64,000 nucleotides of DNA from a virus (IMGVR_UViG_3300042564_002458:56922-120921), one strand, 5' to 3'. Numbered from the stretch's first letter, positions 47,777 through 56,628 are shown. Translations and numbers: made by a program. Notes: a model not told the origin generated them from the letters alone.

Positions 47777-48343
47777 TTAATTGTCTTCTAAATTATCTAC
47801 TACAATCCAACCTAATTTTAGTAAATCTGTTCTAATTTCATCAGTAACTACACTTTCTGAAACATACTCACGATTATCTTCATCTAGTTCGGGTATGTAT
47901 CCATCTAACCCGTAACCATCTTCTTGACTACCAATACCGCTACAGTACCAATCAATGTAATCACCTTCTTGTTTCATATTGGAAATGATTCCACCAGCAC
48001 TACGCCAGCTGGCTGACCAATAATTTTCTTTTAAGATTTGAATTACATCTTCTTTTATAAAATCATTATTACATATTGCGGCATAAAGATTTTGAGCATA
48101 GTTATCGCTATTTCTAACTTTTGCTAGAATCCAATCTGTGGTTCTTAAATCCCACTCCATATTATTCTTTTGCCATTCTGGATCAGATTCATGTTCAAGA
48201 TCAAGTTTATCCCAACTTTCATACAAATCTATCATACTTTTAACATTTGAATCAGTCATACTTTTACCGTTCTCTATAACACGTTTAATATAATTTTTTT
48301 TTTGAAATGTATTTCTTTCTGGACTTTTGCTAAGATTATTCAT
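47777..48343 (-). CDS. Unknown protein
   Basis: 188 residues, acidic, Trp-rich (NNMEWDLRTTDWILAKV, NYWSASWRSAGGIIS). No motif recognised. Transcribed after tRNA-Val. Confidence 0.62.
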   Translation of the reverse strand: MNNLSKSPERNTFQKKNYIKRVIENGKSMTDSNVKSMIDLYESWDKLDLEHESDPEWQKNNMEWDLRTTDWILAKVRNSDNYAQNLYAAICNNDFIKEDVIQILKENYWSASWRSAGGIISNMKQEGDYIDWYCSGIGSQEDGYGLDGYIPELDEDNREYVSESVVTDEIRTDLLKLGWIVVDNLEDN

Positions 48344-48360
48344 AGTTAAACTTTATAAAA

Positions 48361-48435
48361 TGGTGGATCGTGACGGGTTCGAACCGCCGACTTTTTCCGT
48401 GTAAAGGAAACCTTCTACCGCTGAATTAACGATCC
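48361..48435 (-). tRNA. tRNA-Val (UAC)
   Basis: 75 bases with CCA encoded. Acceptor GGATCGT/ACGATCC, anticodon loop TTTACAC (UAC), T-loop TTCGAAC. Reads GUA and probably other Val codons. Confidence 0.93.
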
Positions 48436-48442
48436 AAAAGTT

Positions 48443-48688
48443 TTACAGATAAATAAATGTCATTACAATTCCAAGTAGTAATAATAAAACTGTAAAAATT
48501 GTAAGTGTAATTTCTAATAATTTGGGAAATTTTGATGACTCAAAAACCTCTTCAATTTCACTTGGTTTTGGAATATTATCAATTTCAATATTTGACTTTG
48601 GTAAATCATTAACAGAATTATTTTGATAATGATTTACAAAAACAATTACTACTAAAACTAATAAAATTATAATTAAAATTGGTGACAT
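48443..48688 (-). CDS. Small two-helix membrane protein
   Basis: 81 residues with a helix at each end (ILIIILLVLVVIVFVNHY and LEITLTIFTVLLLLLGIVM) and an acidic middle. Lies between tRNA-Leu and tRNA-Val. Function unknown. Confidence 0.6.
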   Translation of the reverse strand: MSPILIIILLVLVVIVFVNHYQNNSVNDLPKSNIEIDNIPKPSEIEEVFESSKFPKLLEITLTIFTVLLLLLGIVMTFIYL

Positions 48689-48707
48689 ATTATTTCCTTT
48701 TAAATAA

Positions 48708-48792
48708 TGGTACGAGAGACGGGACTTGAACCCGTAATCCTTGCGGCGACAGATTTTAAGTCTGTTGTGTATACCAATTCCACCACTCTCGC
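48708..48792 (-). tRNA. tRNA-Leu (UAA)
   Basis: 85 bases with CCA and a long variable arm. Acceptor GCGAGAG, anticodon loop CTTAAAA (UAA), T-loop TTCAAGT. Confidence 0.93.
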
Positions 48793-48801
48793 ATTTAATC
48801 T

Positions 48802-48942
48802 TTACCGTCTATCTCCTGGATTACAGGTGACATTGTACATACTACCCTGATATAATGTTTTCTGCCAACAAACTTGACCACGAGGTCCCATTACACAGCC
48901 AGATAACATTACAATCATGACAACTAATAGTGTCTGTTTCAT
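48802..48942 (-). CDS. 46-residue lipoprotein
   Basis: Reads MKQTLLVVMIVMLSGCVMG at the start: signal peptide plus lipobox LSGC (Cys 16). The short mature part has two Cys (QVCWQKTLY and NVTCNPGD). Lies between tRNA-Arg and tRNA-Leu. Function unknown; perhaps superinfection exclusion. Confidence 0.62.
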   Translation of the reverse strand: MKQTLLVVMIVMLSGCVMGPRGQVCWQKTLYQGSMYNVTCNPGDRR

Positions 48943-48999
48943 ATTAATTTATCTCAATTAAAACAATATAATAAATTTAACTTTTTTCTAATGTAAAAA

Positions 49000-49074
49000 T
49001 GGTCCGGCGACCAGGAATCGAACCTGGATTAATAGCTTAGAAGGCTACTGTTCTATCCGTTGAACTATCGCCAG
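49000..49074 (-). tRNA. tRNA-Arg (UCU)
   Basis: 75 bases with CCA. Acceptor CTGGCGA/TCGCCGG (one G-U), anticodon loop CTTCTAA (UCU), T-loop TTCGATT. Reads AGA, a codon favoured in AT-rich genomes. Confidence 0.92.
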
Positions 49075-49081
49075 ATATTAA

Positions 49082-49534
49082 TTAATACTTTGAAGTTGAA
49101 AACTTTTTCAAATGAATTAAGTCAGACGGTGAGACCGCAGACTCTTTGACAACTGCTGATTGATTAATGGGAATTAAATATCGTTCTGTACCATCCTTTA
49201 CTATATCATGATTATAGATCATGATTTTTGGATCAACTTTATAAATCCATCCATCAGATGAATGTTTATAACGATGATGAGGTACAGAGACAAAGTAAAT
49301 AAAATCAACATTCAAACATTTTTTAAGTTGAGATTTAGGAATAGTAAATGAATTTTTCAGTACATATGGATTTTGAGTTTTTACCTCAATTTTAAGTCCA
49401 TTAGCCATAAAATCTTTTTCTGAATCAAATTTATCTACTGAATGAGATATTGTTTGTCCAAGAGAACTAAGATAGTTAATAACTACTTTTTCTCCCGCTA
49501 ATCCTAATTCTCCAGATTTGTCAATATAAGCCAT
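49082..49534 (-). CDS. PD-(D/E)XK-like nuclease
   Basis: 150 residues from the ATG at 49534; the longer frame overlaps a tRNA. GLAGEKVVINYLSSLG resembles the N-terminal helix with Glu, and SEKDFMANGLKIEVKTQ supplies D...ExK. Looks like a small restriction-like or repair nuclease. Substrate unknown. Confidence 0.68.
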   Translation of the reverse strand: MAYIDKSGELGLAGEKVVINYLSSLGQTISHSVDKFDSEKDFMANGLKIEVKTQNPYVLKNSFTIPKSQLKKCLNVDFIYFVSVPHHRYKHSSDGWIYKVDPKIMIYNHDIVKDGTERYLIPINQSAVVKESAVSPSDLIHLKKFSTSKY

Positions 49535-49555
49535 AATTACCCTAATAATATTAAA

Positions 49556-49632
49556 TGGTGCCCCCACCTGGACTCGAACCAGGGACCAAAGGATTATGAG
49601 TCCTCTGCTCTAACCAACTGAGCTACAGGGGC
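49556..49632 (-). tRNA. tRNA with CAU anticodon (Ile2 or Met)
   Basis: 77 bases with CCA. Acceptor GCCCCTG/TGGGGGC, anticodon arm GAGGACTCATAATCCTT (CAU). The body resembles tRNA-Ile2, where lysidine turns the anticodon to read AUA, but elongator Met cannot be excluded by eye. Own promoter at 49663-49691. Confidence 0.9.
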
Positions 49633-49662
49633 ATTTCTGTCAATCTTTCATTCTAAGATACT

Positions 49663-49691
49663 ATTATACAACATTATTGATTTATTGTCAA
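49663..49691 (-). promoter_or_regulatory. Sigma70-type promoter for the tRNA/nuclease genes
   Basis: Minus strand: -35 TTGACA (49691-49686), 17-base spacer, -10 TATAAT (49668-49663); TTGACAATAAATC core. Transcript would start about 25 bases before tRNA-CAU. Confidence 0.83.
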
Positions 49692-49753
49692 GTATTATAT
49701 ATCCAAATTGTAGAATATTCTTTGTCAAGAATTACATTTAATGAGATTTTTTG

Positions 49754-50239
49754 TTAATTTTCTACTACACCGACTAGATGAAGTCGATGTTGATCAGAAC
49801 AATTTATAAATGTATGAGATTTAGTTGTATCAACTTTCCATACATATCCTTTTTTTAAATTTGTAAGTTGTCCAGTACGAAAAAGAAAATAGCATTCTGG
49901 ATTGGTTATTAATGGAATATGAATTCTAGAAGTATCATCTTTGTGTATACTATAACACGCATACGGTCCAACCCACATTAGTCTAGTTCTAAGTAGTTTG
50001 TATTTGTCAATTAATTCTTCAAATATAGTATTTTTAAAAAAAGGATTTAAATTAGTATATGAAAGTTCCTCTCCTTTACTTTTTCCGACTGCACTGGTCC
50101 ACGGATCTTCATTATCTTTATATTGCAATCCTGTTTGTTTACCTTTATGTTCATAATCGGTCCATTGCATATTAAGTTCTAACAAATTGTATGAATCTAA
50201 TACTAGTTGGTAGTTTATTGTTTCTAAAATTTTTATCAT
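49754..50239 (-). CDS. Aspartyl/asparaginyl hydroxylase-like 2OG oxygenase (operon gene 9)
   Basis: 161 residues from the ATG at 50239 (ATGA overlap). CYSIHKDDTSRIHIPLI gives HxD; KKGYVWKVDTTKSHTFINCSDQHRLHLVG gives the GxxWxxD...H...N...R signature of the Asp_Arg_Hydrox group. Last gene of the nine-gene operon. Substrate unknown. Confidence 0.78.
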   Translation of the reverse strand: MIKILETINYQLVLDSYNLLELNMQWTDYEHKGKQTGLQYKDNEDPWTSAVGKSKGEELSYTNLNPFFKNTIFEELIDKYKLLRTRLMWVGPYACYSIHKDDTSRIHIPLITNPECYFLFRTGQLTNLKKGYVWKVDTTKSHTFINCSDQHRLHLVGVVEN

Positions 50240-50727
50240 GATAATATTATATTGGCCGCCTGATCTTCTGTAATATAGTCTGTTGTTGTAAAATGAGGGT
50301 ACTTTTTTAGAATCTTTTCTGTACCTACATATGCAAACCATTTGTATTTAACCCTACATATCCCACTTACCCGATTACTCATTTCTTTTAATATAAGTTT
50401 TTCTGCCTGATATTTTAGTAAATCTTGTCTATCTTTTGGTAACAGTTTTATATCTGCTATTCTACTACCTACATTAATTATTGTCTTATTTTTATCTTTC
50501 CACTCATGAAAAATTTCTAAAAATAATAATGTTTGTCCAAACTCTGATGTTGCATTATTAATAAAAACATCACAATCATATGATTCTTCGATAATTCGGC
50601 GTCTATCAGTGATATTAGTTATATCGTAACCCGTAGATAAACTAAATCCTATAGCATCAGGAGTTAGTCTTTCATATAATCGTTTGCCAATACCGGCTGT
50701 GTGTCCTGTAATTGCATAAGTTGTCAT
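50236..50727 (-). CDS. Short-chain dehydrogenase/reductase (operon gene 8)
   Basis: 163 residues, shorter than typical SDRs (about 250). TGHTAGIGKRLYERL is the Rossmann TGxxxGIG, CDVFINNATS the NNA motif, and LLKYQAEKLILKEMS the YxxxK catalytic pair. Likely an NAD(P)H-dependent reductase acting on a product of the operon oxygenases. ATGA overlaps on both sides. Confidence 0.8.
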   Translation of the reverse strand: MTTYAITGHTAGIGKRLYERLTPDAIGFSLSTGYDITNITDRRRIIEESYDCDVFINNATSEFGQTLLFLEIFHEWKDKNKTIINVGSRIADIKLLPKDRQDLLKYQAEKLILKEMSNRVSGICRVKYKWFAYVGTEKILKKYPHFTTTDYITEDQAANIILS

Positions 50728-51332
50728 TCTTTAAACCTCAATGTTATTCCTAATTTCTCACCATTCATTTTAGATGTGCAATGTATTTTTTTATTATTAA
50801 AGATTATCATACTTCCAGGCTCAAATGGATATGCAGTACCCGATAATTCGGATAGTGCATGCTTTGGATAGTGCGATAGATAATCATTATATAAAGTTTC
50901 GTTTATTGATTTTCCGGTTTTATTTGTAATAGGATATTCATGAGGATAACCTTTTACACCTATATTTGTTGAAAAATACATTACGGGTTTTTGCATACAC
51001 CAAGTAACACTATCTTGTTCCCACTCTTGATCAAATATTATTAAACTGGTTCGTGATCCAGTATACATCAACGGTATCACAACATTTATAGTATTGTCCT
51101 GATAGGTTTTATAATCAGTATGTGGTAAGTATGGAATAGAGTGTTTATAAAAATTTCCACTTTTGTAAACTAGTTGTTTATCTAATATTCGTTCTATGAT
51201 AGGAGTAAATAATTCAAGACTACTACCAGGTGAGGTCTTGTTCATTGTATTGGTGTCATACAAGTTTCTACTATTATAATCATTAATAGCAGTATTAATC
51301 AACTCTTGAGAAACTATATTATTGTATATCAT
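50724..51332 (-). CDS. 2OG-Fe(II) oxygenase-like protein (operon gene 7)
   Basis: 202 residues. IPYLPHTDYKTYQDNTINVVIPLM gives HxD, and IIFNNKKIHCTSKMNGEKLGITLRF gives the distal His and Arg. ATGA overlaps. Substrate unknown. Confidence 0.72.
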   Translation of the reverse strand: MIYNNIVSQELINTAINDYNSRNLYDTNTMNKTSPGSSLELFTPIIERILDKQLVYKSGNFYKHSIPYLPHTDYKTYQDNTINVVIPLMYTGSRTSLIIFDQEWEQDSVTWCMQKPVMYFSTNIGVKGYPHEYPITNKTGKSINETLYNDYLSHYPKHALSELSGTAYPFEPGSMIIFNNKKIHCTSKMNGEKLGITLRFKE

Positions 51333-51856
51333 ATTGTATCAGGCGGGTTTTCAAGAAAAACAGTTAACATAATTCGTATAATTTTCGATTTAAGTAATAT
51401 TATATTATGTGGGTGCGATGGATCGAACAATAACGGTTTATCTAAAATGTAGTAATCTATCAATTTACAGTTTTTAATATTAACTGTATAATACGATAAT
51501 ACTTTAGTATTTGATTTTATTAATAGTTCATCTGGCACTTTTTCAAAACAATTTGTTTTTGCAAATTCAGAATTTAATATTGGAAAATTTAGTCTTATTC
51601 CAGGAGTAAAATCAACATGAGGATTCATATATGAATTATGAGATTTAACAAAACACAAACCTGATTTGTATTTCAAATTATAAATGCTCATAAACTCTAA
51701 CAATTCTGAGCAATGAGTTTTTATTTCTTCTAAACTAAACCAACAACTACCATTTTTCATAGCACTAATTTTATGAAATGTATCAAAAATATATAATAAC
51801 TTCTTAGATATAATTTCTATATTGTTACATTCTAGGTATCTAAATGGGGTACTCAT
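51329..51856 (-). CDS. 2OG-Fe(II) oxygenase-like protein (operon gene 6)
   Basis: 175 residues. NPHVDFTPGIRLNFPI gives HxD, and PSHPHNIILLKSKIIRIML the distal His and Arg. Part of the ATGA-coupled operon. Substrate unknown. Confidence 0.7.
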   Translation of the reverse strand: MSTPFRYLECNNIEIISKKLLYIFDTFHKISAMKNGSCWFSLEEIKTHCSELLEFMSIYNLKYKSGLCFVKSHNSYMNPHVDFTPGIRLNFPILNSEFAKTNCFEKVPDELLIKSNTKVLSYYTVNIKNCKLIDYYILDKPLLFDPSHPHNIILLKSKIIRIMLTVFLENPPDTI

Positions 51857-52548
51857 AATATTTTTAAAATTATTTCTGCTAGATTTTGATGAGATTTTTC
51901 TCCCATATGTCTACCGTCAGTCCCAAAATCTATATTTTGAATATTAATAATATCTGGAAAAATATTATCATGATCTCCTAATTTAATCTCGGTGAAATTT
52001 ATTTTTTGCACATTCAAAAACTCCAGAAGTTCTAGTCTAGATTTAGTGCTTCGCTGACCTATTTTATCTATGTTACTAGTATAGATTGATTGCAGTTCAT
52101 ACTCTCTTTTCCATAAATTGTGTCTAAAATTTTTATCAATAACCCAAGGACCCAAATGATACAATTCTTGATCTCTGATATGATACATTCTAGTATCTGG
52201 GTAGCTCCACTGTACTATAACATGATTTGGTTTAATCGTGAAGTTGCGACACCATTCTTGAATATTCATGCTAATAAAGTCACACCCACTACCTGAGATA
52301 CTAATATTGTATACAGGAATTCCTAAGGAATTCTGTAATACACTACTGTAGGTTTTTTCTAGACGAACAGATTCTCCTTCGCTCTGACTGCACCCACATA
52401 CTAAAATGTAATCAGAAATAATAGATTCTATGGGAATAGTTCGATGATATTCGCTGTTCATTTCTGATCGATGAATCCCATTATAACTATCTAGTTTTTC
52501 ATATCTAGAATCTCCATAACAATAATTATATTTTCTATAACTTATCAT
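51853..52548 (-). CDS. SGNH-hydrolase-like protein (operon gene 5)
   Basis: 231 residues. YILVCGCSQSEGESVRLEK is a GDS-like block I, ISISGSGCDF block II, VIVQWSYPDTRMY block III position, and NIDFGTDGRHMGEKSH the Asp/His block V. Relative of 45884-46633. In the operon it could remove or transfer an acyl group. ATGA overlaps. Confidence 0.7.
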   Translation of the reverse strand: MISYRKYNYCYGDSRYEKLDSYNGIHRSEMNSEYHRTIPIESIISDYILVCGCSQSEGESVRLEKTYSSVLQNSLGIPVYNISISGSGCDFISMNIQEWCRNFTIKPNHVIVQWSYPDTRMYHIRDQELYHLGPWVIDKNFRHNLWKREYELQSIYTSNIDKIGQRSTKSRLELLEFLNVQKINFTEIKLGDHDNIFPDIINIQNIDFGTDGRHMGEKSHQNLAEIILKIL

Positions 52549-53021
52549 ACTCCATGATCCTGACAGTATTTTTTTACAGTCTCATAATCATAATCGTTAA
52601 ATCCTATGCTCAATAGATATCTAATGTTATTACCGTTTCTAACGGCGTGTTTCTTATGTGTGTTTAATAAGTAATATTGATCTAGTTCATACTTTAACTC
52701 AGTAACATTTTCAATAACTTCTTCATTATCAGTTTGATCACCATAATAGCAATTACTATTAAATCCAGTTAGTAACAAATTAATAGCACATTGTCTACGC
52801 TCATCAGTATGAAATCTGTAAAATGTATTTGATATCATTTTAAAAACAATTGCATTTCCATTAAATTTAAATTTAATTTTTAATAACAATGTATCTAATA
52901 AATTGTTAGGAATTTTAAGTATATTAAATCCGTTACTGGAAAACCATTGATCGCTAGACTCAACATAATTGAGTATATCTGATCTACCTGTACTAACAGT
53001 GTTTAATTGATAGTAATTCAT
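52545..53021 (-). CDS. 2OG-Fe(II) oxygenase-like protein (operon gene 4)
   Basis: 158 residues. FYRFHTDERRQCAINLLL gives HxD, and LLNTHKKHAVRNGNNIRYLLSIGF the distal His and Arg. ATGA overlaps. Substrate unknown. Confidence 0.72.
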   Translation of the reverse strand: MNYYQLNTVSTGRSDILNYVESSDQWFSSNGFNILKIPNNLLDTLLLKIKFKFNGNAIVFKMISNTFYRFHTDERRQCAINLLLTGFNSNCYYGDQTDNEEVIENVTELKYELDQYYLLNTHKKHAVRNGNNIRYLLSIGFNDYDYETVKKYCQDHGV

Positions 53022-53581
53022 TCTATAATATTTTTAAAATATTCTTTGAGATTAAAAGTACTTACATCGATTGGATCAAAACACAAACTTATAATTGTTC
53101 TCAACTGACCATCAATCTGACCTGTAACTCCGTGCCATGATGGATTTACATGTATTAAATGCCATCTTTTTTCTTCAATTTTATGTTCTTCCACTACAGT
53201 AGTCTTATCATCCGAGTACCAACTAGTAACTGGACCAGGTCCACCAAGAGTTAAAATATAATTAAACGCATATTTTCGTCCGTAGTCTATATGAATGGGA
53301 TGTACGCCTTTTCCTTGACTATGTTCAATATATTTGTTAATATGTAACATCATCTTATTTATTAATTCTGGATGTTGAGAATCAGGATCTATTATAGATA
53401 TAATGTTTTGTTTAATCCAATCTTTAATCTCAGATGGCAAATAAGTTATACTATGACTAATCCCTTCTTTTTTGTTTAATTCTATTAGTCTATTATCAAT
53501 CCAACTTAATGGAATTAAATTCAAACATCTCTGTTCAAATTCGACTGGCAGTTTTGGCAAGTTTACGTAAGTAAAATTCAT
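53018..53581 (-). CDS. 2OG-Fe(II) oxygenase-like protein (operon gene 3)
   Basis: 187 residues. GVHPIHIDYGRKYAFNYIL gives HxD, and NPSWHGVTGQIDGQLRTIISL the distal His and Arg. ATGA overlaps. Substrate unknown. Confidence 0.74.
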   Translation of the reverse strand: MNFTYVNLPKLPVEFEQRCLNLIPLSWIDNRLIELNKKEGISHSITYLPSEIKDWIKQNIISIIDPDSQHPELINKMMLHINKYIEHSQGKGVHPIHIDYGRKYAFNYILTLGGPGPVTSWYSDDKTTVVEEHKIEEKRWHLIHVNPSWHGVTGQIDGQLRTIISLCFDPIDVSTFNLKEYFKNIIE

Positions 53582-54108
53582 GTTAAAAGATATATAGGAT
53601 CATGATCAAACCCTATTGTTAATGAAATTCGTGGTGTCTGATTACCTATTGTTATTTTATGAAATTCATTAACACGAATTATAGTGGGACATGTCAATTC
53701 TACACGATCAACTAGTTCTATAATTGCATCATGTTCTGGTAATTTTATTGTATATCTATCATTGGTGTAAAATCTTGTTTTACTAACGGTATAATATTCA
53801 GTATAACTGTTTTCACAATTTAAAATTGGTATGTTTATTCTTGCTTGAAATTTACTATTGTCCGAGTGAAGACTACCTTGATCATTATTATATGTAACGT
53901 AAAATGCTGTTGAAATGACATTGAGATTTATCTTTCTAAAACAATCATTAATTAGCTTTCTATTATCATTATAAAAATCTGAGACTTCACAAAAAGATAA
54001 TCCTTTTTTTCTTTCATATATTACTGTATTATTTTTAAGATACTCCAACGCATTACTTTGAATATATTGCCAGTTTGGAATACTGTTTAATTTCAGATAA
54101 TATTTCAT
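53578..54108 (-). CDS. 2OG-Fe(II) oxygenase-like protein (operon gene 2)
   Basis: 176 residues from the ATG at 54108 (ATGA overlap with the radical SAM gene; a TTG at 54120 is in frame). GSLHSDNSKFQARINIPIL gives HxD, and RVNEFHKITIGNQTPRISLTIGF the distal His and Arg. Substrate unknown. Confidence 0.72.
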   Translation of the reverse strand: MKYYLKLNSIPNWQYIQSNALEYLKNNTVIYERKKGLSFCEVSDFYNDNRKLINDCFRKINLNVISTAFYVTYNNDQGSLHSDNSKFQARINIPILNCENSYTEYYTVSKTRFYTNDRYTIKLPEHDAIIELVDRVELTCPTIIRVNEFHKITIGNQTPRISLTIGFDHDPIYLLT

Positions 54109-55127
54109 ATGTTCATCCAATTAAACAGTTTGGTAGATAATCCTACAGTATTCCACTGAGTATCACTTTTTATTGCCCAGTTTCTAAATACAGATAAAAA
54201 TTCATCTGAATTTGTACCAGTAGCAAATGGTATAGATTGCCAATCAGAAATCTGTTCTATTATTCGTCGTGGGAATTTTAACATATTACAATGATCTGGG
54301 TATACAATAGGAAAACTACTAAACGAATGATGTTTACTCCAATATTCATTCGCCGTATGATAGTTTTGAAATGTAAATGGTGTTATAGCATAGTTGATAG
54401 ACAAGTTAGTATGTTCGGTCAATACTTGTATATTATTCAACAACTCTGTCCAACTTGATCCTCTTCTGAACCATTCGTAAGTATCTTCAAATCCATCAAC
54501 ACTTACACTACATTTAATTTCGCGCCACCCTTCCCATAAGTCAATACGAGGTTTAATTAATCCATTTGTAATGTATTGTATTTCACAATGACTACGATCA
54601 ACATGTTTTAATCTATCAAGTAGTTTCCAATGATCTGGGTCTAAGAACGGTTCTCCACCACTAAATTTTAATACAGTGATATTTGGTAATAATTCAATGA
54701 GTTCTTCAACAAATTTATCAGTAATTTCAAATGATACTTTAACATGTGGAGTTATGTTTAATACTTTTGCCCAAGTACTACTACGATCAGGACCACAGTG
54801 AGCACATGCCAGCTGACACTTGTTGCTCATTTTAAATTGTAGAACTTTTAATTCTCTAGAGTTACTGATAAATGAAGTTGACATTCGCATACTAGTTTGA
54901 TTGTTAACTTCAAGTTGTTCACATCTACCGCAAGAATTTCTAGTTTTTTCTGAATACCCATTGATGAGATTATTTCGTAAATATAAGAGACGATGATGAT
55001 TAAACGCATTTTTAATACCATCTTGTATAGGAGTAATTTTTGCTAGATCAGATGTTTCTAAACAGCAAGGACGTGTCCATCCGTCTGTTTCGATGCTCAT
55101 CATATTTTCTATCCACGCACATTTCAT
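54105..55127 (-). CDS. Twitch-type radical SAM protein (operon gene 1)
   Basis: 340 residues. The radical SAM cluster site is NKCQLACAHCGP (CxxxCxxC, about 106-113), with FSGGEPFLDPDHW (the GGE motif) and ITNGLI after it. The N-terminal part has a second Cys set, RPCCLETSD and NSCGRCEQLE, as in SPASM/twitch enzymes, for an extra Fe-S cluster. Such enzymes often modify peptides or other small substrates. First gene of the operon; the phage IscU/IscA could supply its clusters (inference). Confidence 0.88.
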   Translation of the reverse strand: MKCAWIENMMSIETDGWTRPCCLETSDLAKITPIQDGIKNAFNHHRLLYLRNNLINGYSEKTRNSCGRCEQLEVNNQTSMRMSTSFISNSRELKVLQFKMSNKCQLACAHCGPDRSSTWAKVLNITPHVKVSFEITDKFVEELIELLPNITVLKFSGGEPFLDPDHWKLLDRLKHVDRSHCEIQYITNGLIKPRIDLWEGWREIKCSVSVDGFEDTYEWFRRGSSWTELLNNIQVLTEHTNLSINYAITPFTFQNYHTANEYWSKHHSFSSFPIVYPDHCNMLKFPRRIIEQISDWQSIPFATGTNSDEFLSVFRNWAIKSDTQWNTVGLSTKLFNWMNI

Positions 55128-55163
55128 ATCATTTTTTCTTCAGTAATATTCATTGTCTAGTGA

Positions 55164-55171
55164 TATTTATC
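55164..55171 (-). promoter_or_regulatory. Late-promoter-like octamer for the radical SAM operon
   Basis: Minus strand GATAAATA followed by TCACTAG, 36 bases before the ATG, with GAAG as a weak ribosome site. The 15-base string is shared with 16566-16573. Confidence 0.5.
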
Positions 55172-55217
55172 TATTTTTAGATTAGAATATTATGATATAA
55201 AAGTTATAATAGTTGAT

Positions 55218-55790
55218 TTAAATCAAACCTTCATCAGTCAATACTTTGACTGTTTCATCAGCCAATGGAATTTCTGTTTTGATATTCAATTCCAGAATCT
55301 CATCATTGAGTTTCTGTTTTTGTTTTTTTAGATTCAAGATTTCGCGCTTGATGTTGTTTAATTGATCTCGTGTAATTACAGTAGTTTCTACTGTATCTGA
55401 GTTACCATAGATACGACTACGTTGACTTTGATCACCTTCTTTGATTTTTGTCAAACGACCATTGATAACATCAATGCTATCTACTGGTGATAAACTAACA
55501 AAGTCTGACAATTGAACGATACGTTTGTCAACAAATGCTGATTTAGACAATGCCAAATTAACCCCACTAGCACTGTTAGCAGCCCCAACCAAACCACGAA
55601 TGTTATACAATGATAACAATAATAGTTGACGGCGACTGTCGTTTTTCCACAGTGTTTCATTAGCCTGATTCAACATTGTTTCAGCGTCTTGAAACTCATT
55701 CAATTGAATTGAAGTTTCAATTTTAATTTCACGAATTGCTTCCAAAATACGATTCTGAATAGCACTTGCCTTACGTAATGAAATGTTCAT
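55218..55790 (-). CDS. Helical protein of unknown function
   Basis: 190 residues from the ATG at 55790 (AAGGAATAAT site); the longer frame from 55877 adds an unlikely hydrophobic N-terminus. A helical start (RKASAIQNRILEAIREI), then LFYN-like helices and a C-terminal coiled coil (LNNIKREILNLKKQKQKLND). Reminiscent of a conserved T4-like phage protein; function unknown. Confidence 0.65.
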   Translation of the reverse strand: MNISLRKASAIQNRILEAIREIKIETSIQLNEFQDAETMLNQANETLWKNDSRRQLLLLSLYNIRGLVGAANSASGVNLALSKSAFVDKRIVQLSDFVSLSPVDSIDVINGRLTKIKEGDQSQRSRIYGNSDTVETTVITRDQLNNIKREILNLKKQKQKLNDEILELNIKTEIPLADETVKVLTDEGLI

Positions 55791-55879
55791 ATTATTCCTT
55801 GATTTTAAATTAAAATGATTAACGAGTAGTAAAAGGTCAAGTAATAGACCGGACAATAAACAATAGAAGATGTACATAG

Positions 55880-56096
55880 ACTATCTTCAATACAATTGTC
55901 AAAAATACAAATAAGCAGAAGACTTTATATTCATGATCAACAATCGACAAAATGTTTTGGATCATAACACAAAGTACGAATTATCAAGAGTTGTCGTTAA
56001 TTAGTCGCGAGACCAAGTAACTATCAATCTACTCTCATCTACCTTTTACTTACACGGTTGATTGATAACATTTTAAGTTATCTTATCAACAAAACT
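55880..56096. other. Intergenic gap before tRNA-Asn
   Basis: About 215 bases without a credible gene. A hairpin-forming repeat lies at about 56058-56090 (ttgattgataac with gttatc-ttatcaa), just past the 3-prime end of tRNA-Asn on the minus strand; it may serve RNA processing. Confidence 0.45.
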
Positions 56097-56172
56097 TGGC
56101 TGCTTAGCCTGGGCTCGAACCAGGGACCAAATGATTAACAGTCATCTACTCTACCAACTGAGCTACTAAGCA
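56097..56172 (-). tRNA. tRNA-Asn (GUU)
   Basis: 76 bases with CCA. Acceptor TGCTTAG/CTAAGCA, anticodon loop CTGTTAA (GUU), T-loop TTCGAGC. Confidence 0.93.
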
Positions 56173-56181
56173 ATTAACTAT

Positions 56182-56257
56182 TGGTGCCCCCAGTCGGATT
56201 CGAACTGACCACCCCCGCATTACAAGTGCGGTGCTCTACCAAATGAGCTATAGGGGC
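56182..56257 (-). tRNA. tRNA-Thr (UGU)
   Basis: 76 bases with CCA. Acceptor GCCCCTA/TGGGGGC, anticodon loop CTTGTAA (UGU), T-loop TTCGAAT. Confidence 0.92.
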
Positions 56258-56264
56258 AAAACTT

Positions 56265-56471
56265 TTATTCGGTTACTTCAGTACTAACAACTTTTTCAAC
56301 ATAGCCTTTACGACTAGTTACAATACGAATCTGATTAAGAATCTTTGCCTTAATTTTCTTCTTACCTTCTTTCTCAACCATAGTAGTAAGTTGACTTACT
56401 GTTAATCCACCTAAACGTGGTTTACCAGTTTTGGTTTTGTTTGGATCTCGTTTTTGATTACGTTGTGCCAT
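56265..56471 (-). CDS. Small basic protein of unknown function
   Basis: 68 residues, strongly basic (MAQRNQKRDPNKTKTGKPR start; KEGKKKIKAKILNQIR later). Possibly nucleic-acid binding. One base after 56473-56628. Confidence 0.6.
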   Translation of the reverse strand: MAQRNQKRDPNKTKTGKPRLGGLTVSQLTTMVEKEGKKKIKAKILNQIRIVTSRKGYVEKVVSTEVTE

Positions 56472-56472
56472 T

Positions 56473-56628
56473 TTATTTCTCCTGAGATAATTCGTTAGTA
56501 ACTCGTTGTGGTATAGTTTCGTCAGTAAGAGGCAACGTTAATTCAGTCAATGTTTCGCTCAACTCTAACCGTTGTTTTCTTATTTCTTCGTCTCTTCTTA
56601 ATAGTTCTAATGGTGTTGGATTGCCCAT
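56473..56628 (-). CDS. 51-residue protein of unknown function
   Basis: Starts at the ATG at 56628 (GGAAGTAAA). Charged helix MGNPTPLELLRRDEEIRK at the start. No family recognised. Confidence 0.58.
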   Translation of the reverse strand: MGNPTPLELLRRDEEIRKQRLELSETLTELTLPLTDETIPQRVTNELSQEK

